Positions 11,671-22,119 of a DNA stretch of 64,000 nt are shown here, one piece after another. The DNA is from DATCHW01 sp963806045 (GTDB lineage Bacteria; Bacteroidota; Ignavibacteria; Tepidaquicellales; Tepidaquicellaceae), in the NCBI GenBank assembly GCA_963806045.1, contig CAWDWP010000001.1, forward strand, positions 496,001-560,000, in the 5' to 3' direction. The notes under the pieces were generated by a model. The model worked only from the letters and a program-made list of their open reading frames with translations, did not search any database and was not told where the DNA came from. Position numbers and translations under genes: made by a program. The stretch's first letter is position 1. Every line of letters starts with the position of its first letter.

Positions 11671-12934
11671 TTATTTTAATAAAACTAATTTTTTAGTCCC
11701 TTAAAATCACTTGCCCTCAAGCGATAAAAATAAATTCCACTTGGTAAATTGGCTGGCGTTAAAAGACACTTCATATGTTCCGGGCTGTAACGGTTCATTT
11801 ACAAGTGTTTCGATTTCCTTTCCGAGAATGTCAAATATTTTAAGAGACACCCCCCCTTGCCCCCCCTTGTAAAGGTGGGGAGTAAGCTGCAATATCAAAT
11901 TTTATTTTTGTTGTTGGATTGAAAGGATTCGGATAGTTTTGATATAATGAATATGATGAAGGTATTTTGTTCCCAATATTTTCAATGCCGGTTAGTGCAT
12001 CTCGCTTCAATATAGTTCCATTCTCACCAACAGCCCAGCCGATTCGCGCACTTTTTGAAAACACTCCATACAAGCTTCTGTCCTGTGTTGTCGGATAATC
12101 AGTAATCCAACTCAAACCATTATCGATAGTCATCATAATTCGCCCTCCGAAGGAATGTGCACTCGTAAACCAACCGGTATTCTCATTTATAAAACATATT
12201 GATGTATATATTGCAGGGGGACTGATTTTTTCGTTATTAAATAAACCCGAATACCAGGTTTCACCGCCATCGGTACTTTTTTTCAGAGTATAAACACGAC
12301 CGACATACCAACCGGTACTTGCATTAACAAAAAAAATTGAACGCCCGCCATTTGTTTGATTAATTTCTACTAACCAATCATCCCCGCCATTTGTGGTTTT
12401 CAAGGTGCTATTACCTGTTATCCAGCCGGTGTCGGAATTTAAAAAATAAACCGAATAAAAACTCTTCATATTATTTGCAGTCTGCATATTCCAATTGACA
12501 CCTCTGTTTGTGGTTCTTAAAATCACTGAATCTCCCACAACCCATCCTGTTAAAGCATTAATAAAAAACACAGACCGGAGAGTTTGATTAGTGCCGCTAA
12601 CCTGTGTGGTCCAGTTCATGCCGCCATTACTTGTTCTCATGATTCTGCCGCTATCGCCAACCACCCAGCCATAATTTGCATTTGCAAATCTGACTCCATA
12701 AAAACTTAAATTAGCAACAACAGACATAACCGACCAATTATTACCGCCATTTGTTGTCTTCAAAATAATACCCATTTCGCCAACAGCTAACCCTAAATTA
12801 TTATTAGCAAAATGTACCGAATAAAGTGTACTATTTATTCCGCTGGTCTGTAAAGACCATTGCGCAACTGAACTGTTTAAACTAACGCAGAAAAAAATAC
12901 TAATTAATAGAAATATTAGTCTTGTTACCCTCAT
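11671..12934 (-). CDS. Ycf48/BNR-like propeller protein with T9SS sorting domain, small indels near the C-terminus
   Basis: The start at 12934 is preceded by AAGGGG eight bases upstream, a good ribosome binding site, so I preferred it to the ATG at 12952. After a signal peptide (ending SSVAQ) come about seven repeats of about 42 residues with the pattern GWVVGDSGxIxRTxNGGxNW, typical of Ycf48-like seven-bladed propellers. The sorting domain starts LYQNYPNPFNPTTKIKFDI. It then carries a type A poly-C insert (11846-11882) with a frame change, one extra base at about 11745 (NAS/NLPSGIYFYRLRASDF) and a compensating one-base loss near 11700, before the terminal TKKLVLLK at 11671. In photosynthetic organisms Ycf48 is an assembly factor; here the fold only indicates a secreted binding or structural protein. 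Confidence 0.8.
11846..11882. repeat. Palindromic element type A inside a sorting domain
   Basis: Two C-runs separated by TTG, then TTGTAAAGGTGGGG: the same element as at 36378 and 37694. It encodes PPLQGGARGGVS- or YKGGQGGV-like residues on the minus strand, depending on frame. One base change or indel here breaks the host reading frame. Confidence 0.7.
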
Positions 12935-13076
12935 ATTATAACCCCTTATCAAACGTTAATCGAAATATATATAATTAAAATTAATATTAAAATATTAATT
13001 TATTATTATATCTTTTAATCTTTTCATTCGCTGTCAGAAGTCTCTATTTTACAGCTACTAATTATAGTTAATACTC

Positions 13077-14678
13077 TTAATTTTTATCTCTTAAATATAC
13101 AATATATCCGCCAATTTGCTTTATTTCCTTAATTTCCGGATGTTCCTTTTCCATCTTTTCCCTGTATGTGCTCTTGCATACAAAATAAACCGGTTTATCA
13201 ATTTGCCCGCTTAGAAGCCAATCATGAACAAGGCTATTTTTGTTATCAGGATTTTTTTTAAATGTGTAAAACAAGTGGGCATAGCTTTTAAAACCGATTA
13301 CATCACAATATACATCTTTGTTTTCAAGACTTTTGTAAAAACCGACAATATCTTTTTGTAAATGTTCATCAATTTTAGGAGCGAAGAATTTTAAAGAAAG
13401 GTTGATGCCAATTGTGTAAATCACAAATAATAAAACCAGTCCGGTAAAGAAACCTTTTCTTTTTCTGACCAGAATAAAAACAATTATTCCCGCAATAAGT
13501 AACGCATACGCAAGAGTCTCAAATCCGGTCCATTGAACCGGTTTCATAATCAGGTCATATGTAAATTTATCGCTTATTTTGTCAATCCATTTTTCTTTAT
13601 AAACAAATATTATGGGCAGAGAAACAACTACTATCGTAAGAATACTTCCCATGAAAATTATTAAAACATCCTTCCATTTTTTCCATTTTGCTTTTTCCAT
13701 TATTACATTATTAAGATAATATGCAGCAAGAAAAGTGACCGGAAAATAAGCAAGTGATGAATAATGTATAATTTTAGTTTTAACAATTGCGAATAATATC
13801 ATCACGACCCAGAATAAAACTACCATCCAGGTATGAAAGGCTTTTTGATTTACACTATCTGAAGATATTTTCCTGAATCCCCAAATCGCAAATACCGAAG
13901 CAGGAAAAAGTCCTAAGAGTATTACCACGAAGTGATAGTAAAAAGGTCCGCCGTGACCTGCATCCTGTGTGGTAAACAATCGAATCTGGTAAACAATAAA
14001 TTCCCGTAAGAAAAAAAATCCGTTTTGTATAGTTTCAATTCCGAACCAGGCAGTTGAAACAATTAACACAATAAAACAAAACAGAAGCATTTCATAAACT
14101 TTAACAGAAAATGATTTTCTTTTCAAAATAAAATATACGGTGATACACAAGAAGACGATAAGGAAACCGACCGGACCTTTAGTAAGTACTGCAAGTCCGA
14201 CGAACATTCCTGAAATCGAAACTAATTTAATTCTTTCACCGGAAGATTTTTTTTCTGTGTTTTCATCAGTTGAATATCTGAAAAGGAAATATATTCCCAG
14301 AAAAATAAAATAATTAAACACCGGGTCAATCATTCCCATCATAAAATAAAACTGAGCAAAGAAAGAGCCCGTATAAATCACGACCCATAGCCATGCCATC
14401 TTTTCGCCGAAATATTTTTTTCCGATTGCAAAAAGAGTTAGCAGTGATATAATTCCGAAAATAGCATTCGGCAGACGAGCAGAAAATTCATTAATCCCGA
14501 ACATATTCATACAAACAGCCTGCATCCATAAAAACAATGGCGGTTTTTCCCAAAATGGAAGAAAATTGATTGTTACGCGTGAATAATCACCGTTGACAAT
14601 CATTTCACGGGCTGCTTCTGCAAAATTTATCTCATCCCAATCGAATAGAGTCGTATTACTAAGATTAGGAAAAAACAA
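13077..14678 (-). CDS. ArnT-like (GT83/PMT family) membrane glycosyltransferase
   Basis: 533 residues with about eleven hydrophobic segments. The N-terminal motif FDWDEINFAEAAREMI (about 13-28) and EKPPLFLWMQ (about 45-54) match the first periplasmic loop of the ArnT/PMT lipid-linked sugar transferases; the acidic DE pair is the expected catalytic region. Members transfer a sugar from an undecaprenyl-phosphate carrier to lipid A or other periplasmic acceptors. The acceptor here is unknown and no aminoarabinose genes are nearby. The start is doubtful: the frame opens with TTG at 14678 and the first membrane helix normally seen before the FDWDE motif is mostly missing. In-frame codons upstream (YSFSLFYAFLL) look like part of that helix, but no ATG is in frame, so a small indel in the T-rich stretch at 14680-14720 is likely. 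The rest of the frame is intact. It stands alone between secreted-protein genes. Confidence 0.85.
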   Translation of the reverse strand: MFFPNLSNTTLFDWDEINFAEAAREMIVNGDYSRVTINFLPFWEKPPLFLWMQAVCMNMFGINEFSARLPNAIFGIISLLTLFAIGKKYFGEKMAWLWVVIYTGSFFAQFYFMMGMIDPVFNYFIFLGIYFLFRYSTDENTEKKSSGERIKLVSISGMFVGLAVLTKGPVGFLIVFLCITVYFILKRKSFSVKVYEMLLFCFIVLIVSTAWFGIETIQNGFFFLREFIVYQIRLFTTQDAGHGGPFYYHFVVILLGLFPASVFAIWGFRKISSDSVNQKAFHTWMVVLFWVVMILFAIVKTKIIHYSSLAYFPVTFLAAYYLNNVIMEKAKWKKWKDVLIIFMGSILTIVVVSLPIIFVYKEKWIDKISDKFTYDLIMKPVQWTGFETLAYALLIAGIIVFILVRKRKGFFTGLVLLFVIYTIGINLSLKFFAPKIDEHLQKDIVGFYKSLENKDVYCDVIGFKSYAHLFYTFKKNPDNKNSLVHDWLLSGQIDKPVYFVCKSTYREKMEKEHPEIKEIKQIGGYIVYLRDKN

Positions 14679-14937
14679 TAAAAAAGCATAAAAAAGCGAA
14701 AAAGAATATTATAACATAAGGATAATATCTTTTTACCATAAATTAATTTGAATTGAAGAATAAAATACTAAATCAAATTTATTAATATATTTATTCAATT
14801 AATATACGATAAAAAAAATCTGTCATTATTCTTTTCCTTTTAGCAAGTGTTTCCACCTGACAGTAAGTATTCGATTTTAGTAAAATTAGTTTCCCGATAC
14901 ACTTTTTTCATCGGAGATTCTGAAACAATCGCTTTTG

Positions 14938-16191
14938 TTATTTTATTAATAGCATTTTCTTGGTTTCAATGAATCCATCCGTAATTAATCTATAAAAATA
15001 AACTCCGCTTGGATATTGAAGTGCGTTGAATGTTGCTTCATAAGTTCCGGCATTCAATTTTTCATTTACCAAAGTTGCAACTTCCTTCCCAAGAATATCA
15101 AAAACTTTCAAAGTAACAAATTGTACATTGGGAATTGAAAATTGTACATTGGTAGTAGGGTTAAATGGGTTCGGATAATTTTGTGATAATGAATAATTAT
15201 TCAGTATATTTTCTTCTTTAATATTAGTGTTCGGTGAATAATTGTTGTTCATTGATTTATAAATAGTTCCCGAGGCACCAACTGCCCAGCCTGTGCGAGG
15301 ATTAACAGAATAAATCGAATATAAAGGTGTACGTATTGTGTTAAGAGCAGTAAACCAAGTTAAACCACAATCAGTTGTTTGTTCTATTCCATTTCTTAAG
15401 CTGGAAGCCACAGTATACCAACCGGTATTTTTATTTATAAAAAAAACAGATGAATAAATTCCAGGGGGACTTTTTTCGTTTTCTTTTTTTATTGAATATG
15501 AATTGTCTGACCAGCTTTCTCCTCCATCTGTACTTTTTTCAATGGCATAAATTCTTCCAACTACCCATCCCGTAAGTGGATTAATGAAAAAAATTGAATG
15601 CCATTGACGATATTCCGGAGTTTCTTTTGTTAACCAATTAATTCCACCATTAGTTGTTTTTAAAATTCTTTCACCAGTACCGCATATCCAGCCGGTATTC
15701 TTATTAATAAAATATACTGAATTATAACTATCATCATAATCTGTTTGAGTAGTCCAGTTAGTTCCGGCATTAGTAGTTTTTAATATTAAACCAAAATTCC
15801 CAACACACCAACCAGTATGTGAACTTACAAAAAACACCGAATTAATTGCATTCGAAGAACCGCTATATTGATATGACCAATTTTTTCCTTTATCTTTTGT
15901 TTTCAATATTACACCATTATCTCCGACACACCATCCTGTTTTATCATTTATAAAACGAACAGAGTTAAGATTAGTAGTTATTGAATAATGTTTGAGACTT
16001 TTCCATTTTTTTCCACCGTTTATTGTGGTCAAAATTGTGCCGCTGTCACCGACAGTCCAACCGGTATGTTCATCTACGAAATAAACTGAACGAAGTGATT
16101 GTTCAGTACCACTTGATTGTAAAACCCATTGCGCATTCGCAATGCATAATGAGCAATGAAGAATGATTAATATGAAAATTATTTTTTTCAT
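14938..16191 (-). CDS. Ycf48-like propeller protein with T9SS sorting domain
   Basis: 417 residues. Signal peptide MKKIIFILIILHCSLCIANAQ, then seven Ycf48-type repeats of about 42 residues (SVYFVDEHTGWTVGDSGTIL, SVRFINDKTGWCVGDNGVIL and so on), covering about residues 22-325. The sorting domain begins LSQNYPNPFNPTTNVQFSIP and ends TKKMLLIK. A 36-base direct-repeat stretch encodes NVQFSIPNVQF within it (15118-15153). The frame is intact. A stretch of about 190 bases in the sorting domain is almost identical to that of the next gene (16251-18384), which points to recent exchange between paralogues. The role is unknown; the fold suggests an extracellular scaffold or binding protein. Confidence 0.88.
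   Translation of the reverse strand: MKKIIFILIILHCSLCIANAQWVLQSSGTEQSLRSVYFVDEHTGWTVGDSGTILTTINGGKKWKSLKHYSITTNLNSVRFINDKTGWCVGDNGVILKTKDKGKNWSYQYSGSSNAINSVFFVSSHTGWCVGNFGLILKTTNAGTNWTTQTDYDDSYNSVYFINKNTGWICGTGERILKTTNGGINWLTKETPEYRQWHSIFFINPLTGWVVGRIYAIEKSTDGGESWSDNSYSIKKENEKSPPGIYSSVFFINKNTGWYTVASSLRNGIEQTTDCGLTWFTALNTIRTPLYSIYSVNPRTGWAVGASGTIYKSMNNNYSPNTNIKEENILNNYSLSQNYPNPFNPTTNVQFSIPNVQFVTLKVFDILGKEVATLVNEKLNAGTYEATFNALQYPSGVYFYRLITDGFIETKKMLLIK
15118..15153. repeat. Direct-repeat element type D in sorting domain
   Basis: The unit AATTGTACATTGG occurs twice around GGAATTGAAA. It encodes NVQFSIPNVQF between the first two strands of the T9SS domain. An identical copy is at 16432-16467 in the neighbouring gene. 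Confidence 0.65.
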
Positions 16192-16250
16192 AACACTCCC
16201 CGATGTTTTAATTTATATAAAGTAACGATATTAGTTTTATTATTAAAAAA

Positions 16251-18384
16251 TTATTTTAAAAGAATCATCTTCTTGGTTTCACTGAATCCATCCGTTCTTA
16301 ATTTATAAAAATAAACTCCGCTTGGATATTGCGAAGCGTTGAATGTTACTTCATAAGTTCCGGCATTCAATTTTTCATTTACCAAAGTTGCAACTTCCTT
16401 CCCAAGAATATCAAAAACTTTCAAAGTAACAAATTGTACATTGGGAATTGAAAATTGTACATTGGTAGTAGGGTTAAACGGATTCGGATAGTTTTGCATC
16501 AGACTGAAATTAGTTGGCAATTCATTTGCAAATAATTCATCAGTTTGCATTTTTGCCAATGAATATCTCCACATACCGGAACCGCTTATCCCGGCATAAA
16601 TATAATCATTATCAGTGCCAAGTGATAAAATACTATAACTTTTTAACCCTCTGTTTATCTTAGTCCATTTTACTCCATTTAATGTAGTATAAAAAACTCC
16701 GGAGTCAGTTGCCGTGAAAATCCTGTTCTGATTAGTTGTAAAAACCAATGCAGTAATTATAGAATCTTTCAGGCCTGTATTAAACTTTGTCCAGGACGCT
16801 CCATTGTTTTTTGAACGGAAAACTCCTCCATCAGTCCCGGCAAAAATTATTGTACCTGACAGAGCAAGAAAATTAACATTAGTATTTGTCAAACCTGAAT
16901 TAACAAGTGTCCAGTTATTTCCGTTGTTCAACGAACGATATATTCCATCATCAGTTCCTGCAAATATATTCGAATTATTAACTGCAAGTGCTAAGTACAG
17001 GCGTACTAGGTATTCCATCTGGAAGAGGTGTCCAGCTGTTACCATTATCACTTGAACGATCCACACCACCACTTGGCTGGCTATGAGTATTCTTGCTTCC
17101 CGCAAATAAAAATTGACTATTCGAAGCTAAGGAAATTACTCTATTTCCTTCATACCCTGTTTGTGCCCAGGATTTCCCATTATTACCGGAACGGAATATC
17201 ATAAAATTACTTCCCCTATAACATATTTCCCTTAAATCCCAGGGAATATATTCTGTCACTACCTCTGATAGAATTAGTTGGGTACCAGGTATCTCCATTA
17301 TCATCCGTATATGAAACTTCCAATCGTGTTCCTGTAAAAAGTTTATTTTACTTAGCAGCCATACAGGTTACACTCAAATATGGCAAACCGTCAATAACAG
17401 GCTCCCAGGTTTTGCCTTCATTGAAAGATGCATAAATTGACGCTTTTGTTCCCGCAAAAAAATTATATGCAAAAGAATAAATTTTATTTACATAGTTATC
17501 CGTAAACCCTTTATTAACTGTAAACCAATTTGTCTCCAAGATTAGTGGATTTATATATTCCGGAGCTTGTACCGGCATATATATGAATTATTAGAAATAA
17601 GTAAAAGATTTTACATCAAAATCAGAGCAGATAACAGGTAAACCCGTATATCGACGGAATGACCAGTTTGCACCATTATTTGTTGAGAGAAATACTCCAT
17701 TGCCATATGTCCCGATAAATATATTCTGCCCCACTGCAATTATGTCATTAATTATCAATATGTAGCGGTAATCCGTTATTTACATTTATCCAGGTCGCTC
17801 CATAATCATCAGAGCGAAAGACACCATTATCGGAACTTGCGGCTGCAAAAAGAGAAATGCCATTTTGTGTTTTGAAAGTAAGAGCATTTATCCAGAAATT
17901 TAGACCGGTGGAAATCCAGGAATTTCCATTATCTGATGATTTGAAAACTCCATCTGATGTACCTGCAAAGAGGTAATTGACACCCGAAACGTTTTTGTTC
18001 GTTAAACTAAAAACTATAAAGTTTTCAATACCTGTATTTGCAGGTTCCCAGGAATTACCATTTGAAGATGAACGGTAAACGCCATTCTGAGTTCCGACGA
18101 ATAAATAACTTCCATTTGATGTAAAAGCATAATCATAACGAGGATTACCATTCCGGCAATCCGTTATTTACAGCCTGCCATTTAGCACCAAGATTATTTG
18201 AACGGAAAACTCCATCCCCGAGTGTACCGGCAAAAATAGTTTTTTGATCGGGTGAATAAATACTAATAATATTAGAACCCTGCGGTCCGGCAGTCTGCTG
18301 CCATTGACTCATACAATTGTCAATGTTAAATGTGAAACTGAAAATTAAAACTAAAAGAACAAAGAGTTTGTTGATTTTTTTCAT
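16251..18384 (-). pseudogene. BNR/propeller-like T9SS protein, broken by many frameshifts
   Basis: The N-terminal piece (18384-18145) has a signal peptide (MKKINKLFVLLVLIFSFTF, cut near MSQW) and the repeat start IFAGTLGDGVFRSNNLGAKW. The C-terminal piece (17105-16251) has repeats such as IFAGTDDGIYRSLNNGNNWT and a complete sorting domain (LMQNYPNPFNPTTNVQFSIP to TKKMILLK). Between them, each of the three frames carries recognisable repeat fragments (for example NKIYSFAYNFFAGTKASIYA near 17500 and FRSGNNGKSWAQTG near 17190) separated by indels roughly every 100-200 bases. The reconstructed protein would be about 700 residues with about 41-residue repeats. Few stops come from substitutions; nearly all breaks are small indels, which fits low-accuracy consensus as well as recent decay. 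Confidence 0.75.
16432..16467. repeat. Direct-repeat element type D in sorting domain (second copy)
   Basis: The same sequence and position in the sorting domain as 15118-15153, embedded in a near-identical stretch of about 190 bases. Confidence 0.65.
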
Positions 18385-18916
18385 TTTTGTATCCCCCTTA
18401 TTTTTAGAATTCTAAAGATTATTTATTTATTTTGCACACTTTTGGATTTAGTTTTGTATAAAAAGTATTCATTAGCACAATCAAAGATTTGCTGATGAAA
18501 AAATCTAAATGAAAATAAAAGTAATTGTTTTCCTGGCTAAATATTTTAATTTTGAAATTAGTCTTTTTGAAACCTATCGGTTCGGTGGTAATTATATATA
18601 CCTTATTGTAGGTCCACTTCAAGTATCTTAACTGAAGAAAAGAAATGAATTAGATTTATGAACCCCGTAACATTCACTTCGCTAATTTTAACGCAGGTTA
18701 ATTTTAAATCCAATAAATTCAATAATCAAGAGTAAAATGTACTTAAATTATTGAGGGAATACAAATTTAATGCCAAATTAAATTTTATATATTAATTATC
18801 TGTCTTTGCCTTGTCCGATGTTAAAAATCATTTATCTCTTCCTGATTCAGCGATTAACATTTCTTAATCATCAATCCTCCGCAAAGATTGAAGGACTTTT
18901 GATAAAATAGCTGTTG
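18385..18916. other. 532-base gap without a recognisable gene
   Basis: AT-rich. A 67-codon minus-strand frame at 18419-18622 has no signal peptide, no homology I recognise and no ribosome binding site, so I do not call it. The region probably holds the promoter of the gene starting at 18384 and the 3' end of the transcript upstream of it; no clear hairpin terminator or TAnnTTTG element was found. Confidence 0.5.
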
Positions 18917-20140
18917 CTATTTTATCATCAGCATTTTCTTTGTTTCACTGAAGTCATTCGTTATTAATCTATAGAAATAAACACCGTTGGGATATTGCGA
19001 ACCGTCGAATGTCACTTCGTATATCCCCGGCTTCAATTGTTCGTTCACAAGTATTGAAACTTCTCGCCCTAATATATCATAGACAGACAGGAATGTCTGT
19101 CCTACTAAATTCGCGGCAATATCAAATTTAATCTTCGTTATTGGATTAAATGGGTTCGGATAGTTTTGTGATAATGAATATTTTGATGGTATTTCAGTGC
19201 TGATGTTTTGTATTCCGATTACATCAGAATATAAGCGTCTCCATACAGCTTGATTAGTTCCAGCGAAGATATTGTCGTTTGCAATTAACAATGAATAAAC
19301 AATTGGAACAGAACTGAATCCCTGATTTCTATTTAACCAGTTTGTTCCGTTATTTTTTGATAAAAATACTCCGGTGTATGTTCCTGCAAAGAGGTTTGAG
19401 CTTGAAACTGTAAGTGCATAAATACCCTGATTCGTTAATCCGTTATTTACTGCAGCAAAATTACTTCCGTCATTTGTTGATAAATAAACGCCCCCGCTGG
19501 AAGTCCCTGCAAAAAGGTTTGTACCTAAAACTGCAAGTGCAGAAATAAATGGACTCGTTGAACCAACCGCAGTCCAGTTTGCACCGTTATTTGATGTTCT
19601 AAATACGCCGACAACATTAGTCCCGGCAAAGAGGTAGGTGGCTGAAACTGCAAGTGAATGAACATATGGATTTCCTAATCCGCTATTTACTTGAGTCCAA
19701 TTGCTTCCATAATTCGATGAGCGATAAACACCGCCGCCCTCAGTCCCTGCAAAGATGGTTGTACCCGAAACCGCAAGTGCAGAAACAATTTGAGTCGGTA
19801 ATCCGACCGCCCCCCAGATTGCACCGTAATTTGCTGATAAAAAAACACCGCCGCCCTCAGTCCCTGCAAAAAGGTAGGTTCCTGAAACTGCAAGTGAGAT
19901 AACATATGAATTAGTTAATCCGTTATTAACAGCAGTCCAGCTAGCGCCGTTATTTGTTGATAAATATACACCGCCGTAAGTTCCTGCAAAAATGTTTGTT
20001 CCTATAACTGCTAAACTTTTTATATTTCCACAGTTAGGAATATTCGTCGCCACCCACTGACTTTGGCAATTCTGAATTAAGAGTGCAGAATTAAGAATTA
20101 GAACAAGAGCTAATGTGTAAATCAATTTTTTCATTACCAT
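18917..20140 (-). CDS. BNR-type repeat protein with T9SS sorting domain
   Basis: 407 residues (405 if the second ATG at 20134 is used, which gives the cleaner signal peptide MKKLIYTLALVLILNSALLI). About seven repeats of about 40 residues follow the pattern SLAVSGTxIFAGTxGGVxLSTNNGxxWTxVNxGLTN, from residue 35 to 315. The sorting domain starts LSQNYPNPFNPITKIKFDI and ends TKKMLMIK. A type B palindrome (19081-19105) is inserted in it and encodes NLVGQTFLSVYDI. The reading frame is intact. The repeats resemble two-component propeller or BNR blades that bind carbohydrate in sialidases, but no catalytic residues are evident. It is probably a surface protein secreted through the T9SS. Confidence 0.88.
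   Translation of the reverse strand: MVMKKLIYTLALVLILNSALLIQNCQSQWVATNIPNCGNIKSLAVIGTNIFAGTYGGVYLSTNNGASWTAVNNGLTNSYVISLAVSGTYLFAGTEGGGVFLSANYGAIWGAVGLPTQIVSALAVSGTTIFAGTEGGGVYRSSNYGSNWTQVNSGLGNPYVHSLAVSATYLFAGTNVVGVFRTSNNGANWTAVGSTSPFISALAVLGTNLFAGTSSGGVYLSTNDGSNFAAVNNGLTNQGIYALTVSSSNLFAGTYTGVFLSKNNGTNWLNRNQGFSSVPIVYSLLIANDNIFAGTNQAVWRRLYSDVIGIQNISTEIPSKYSLSQNYPNPFNPITKIKFDIAANLVGQTFLSVYDILGREVSILVNEQLKPGIYEVTFDGSQYPNGVYFYRLITNDFSETKKMLMIK
19081..19105. repeat. Palindromic element type B (ACAGACA-GGAA-TGTCTGT)
   Basis: An eight-base stem with a GGAA loop inside the sorting domain of the gene at 18917-20140. In frame it encodes VGQTFLSV. Copies at 34295-34320 and 38973-38998 lie at the same domain position in other genes. 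Confidence 0.8.
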
Positions 20141-20244
20141 TTAATTTATTTTCCAAAAATTGTTTCTTGATAAAATCTTTTTCTTCCTTAAAAATTCCAG
20201 CCTCTCTCAGATCATAAAGCGGCAAGAATTTAATGATTAAATAA

Positions 20245-21719
20245 TTATTTGAGTAATATCATTTTTCTGGTTTCTACGAAATTGTCAGCCACAATTTTAT
20301 AGAAATACACTCCGCTGTATAATGTGGAGCCGTCGAATGTCACTTCATATGTCCCCGGCTGTAGTTGTTCGTTTACGAGTTTTGCAAATTCTTTTCCGAG
20401 GATGTCATATACTACTAGTTTTACGTCTGACGTTTTACGTTTTACGTCTTGTGGTATTTCAAGCTTTATTTTCGTTATTGGATTGAATGGGTTCGGGTAG
20501 TTTTGTGATAATGAATACGACGAAGGTATTTTTGTGCCGTTATTATTTATTCCAACAAGATTACCGGTTGGATTTCGTTTGTAGTATATCTCAAAGTTCC
20601 CATCACGATTGTCATTCCATACAACATGAACAACTGAGCCTGATACAACGACAGATGAAGAGTATGAATCACCAGTGTTATTAGTCAACCGTGTATCTGT
20701 CTCCCAGCTTACCCCTGCATTTGTTGAGCGTTTGTAATATACTTCCCGGTTTCCGTCACGAGAGTCATCCCATACAATATGAACAAATGAGCCTGATACC
20801 GCAACAGATGGATACTGTGAAATAGATGTGTTATTCGTCAGCCGTGTATCCGCATTCCATGTATTTCCGGCGTCTGTTGAGCTTTTGTGGTATATCTCCC
20901 AGTTTCCGTCACGATAGTCATTCCATACAACGTGTCACAACTGAGCCGGTTACTGATACAGAAGGAAAGTATGAATTTAGCAGTATTATTCGTCAGTCGT
21001 GTATCTGCTCCCCAGCTTCCGCCGGCGTCTGTTGAGCTTTTGCAGTATATCTCGGGGTTCCCGTCACGCTCGTCACTCCAGACAACATGAACAAAAGAGC
21101 CTGAAACTGATACAGCAGGATCCCCTGAAATAGCAGTGTTATTCGTCAGCCGTGTATCCGCACTCCAAGTAGTTCCTGAGTTTGTTGAACGTTTGTAGTA
21201 TATCTCATGATTACTATCACGAAAGTCACGCCATACCACATGCACATCCGATCCGGATACTGTGACAGAAGGAGATAATGAAAGAGCAGGGTTAATCGTC
21301 AGACGTACATCTGAAGACCAGTTTAAGCCGGCGTCTGTTGAGTGTTTGCAGTATATCTCCCAGTTTCCGTCACGATATTCATTCCATACAACATACACAT
21401 CAGAGCCGGATACTGCGACAGAAGGTAACTGTGAATTAGATGTGTTGTTCGTCAGGCGGGTATCTGCTTCCCAGTTTACACCTGCATCTGTCGAGCGTTT
21501 GTAGTATATCTCATTGTTCCCGTCGCGCGAGTCATTCCATACAACGTGCACAACCGAGCCGCTGGATGCTATGCACCATGCATTATTGGCAGATGTATAT
21601 GAGAATGCAGTGTTATTCGTCAGTCTTACGTCTGGTTGCCACTGCGCAGAGCAATCTTCAATAATTAATATGCAATGTACAATTAGAAAGAAAACTAATG
21701 TGTAAATCAATTTTTTCAT
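20245..21719 (-). CDS. Tandem-repeat (sialidase-like) protein with T9SS sorting domain, frameshifted
   Basis: The start at 21719 begins a signal peptide (MKKLIYTLVFFLIVHCILII, cut near DCSAQW); an upstream in-frame ATG at 21743 is less likely. The mature region consists of about seven tandem repeats of roughly 50 residues (about 150 bases): RLTNNTA, then PSVAVSGSxVHVVWxDxRDG, then NxEIYYKRSTDAGxxW. The KRSTDAG/STNSG part resembles the Asp-box of sialidase-type propellers. The frame breaks near 20930-20990 and again before 20690; the missing repeat is readable in other frames. The sorting domain (LSQNYPNPFNPITKIKLEIP to TRKMILLK) ends at 20245 and has a type C repeat insert. Overall about 490 residues. 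The substrate or ligand is unknown. Confidence 0.8.
20421..20450. repeat. Short direct-repeat element type C in sorting domain
   Basis: Three copies of a TTTTACGTCTGACG-like unit encode DVKRKTSDVKL on the minus strand. Related copies are at 22295, 24399 and 25733, all between the first two strands of the T9SS domain. Confidence 0.6.
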
Positions 21720-22119
21720 AAATGTATTATTTTGAATTAACAAAATTATTTTGGATTAGATTTTTTTCAATAATGGATAGGGCAGGAATACATATATGAT
21801 GGATTCTTGGCTTTAAGTATTTTGACTTTCCCGGTGTACTAATCATACGTTTTAATAAATCATTAAAAACTTAAAATGAACGCCTTGAGTCTCTTTGAAT
21901 CTTATATTACATGTCGATTATTGTATTGATTTGATTCGTAAGCAATAAGCGGATTTATTCTTTATAGCTATTTATTTTCTTATAACGCGAATGTATGTTT
22001 TTTGAATTGCTTAATAACCACCTAATTCTATAAAGATTTATTTTGATTTACAAGTGTTATATTTTTCATAAAAAAGGAAATTGAGTCTTTTGCCACAAAA
22101 AAATATGATGCCCGATTAA
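21720..22119. other. 400-base gap without a recognisable gene
   Basis: AT-rich, no open frame of interest on either strand, no strong hairpin. It separates the tandem-repeat protein gene (start 21719) from the end of the next gene upstream (22120). It presumably contains the promoter for the former. Confidence 0.5.

Noticed and set aside
18419..18622. 67-codon minus-strand frame in a gene gap
   Set aside because: No start signal, unusual composition for a coding region here (Lys/Asn/Phe from AT-rich DNA), no family recognised.
20600..21700. Regularly spaced repeats that look at first like a CRISPR array
   Set aside because: The units are about 150 bases, all coding in one minus-strand frame with conserved VHVVW and RSTDAG residues; no short direct repeats with unique spacers.
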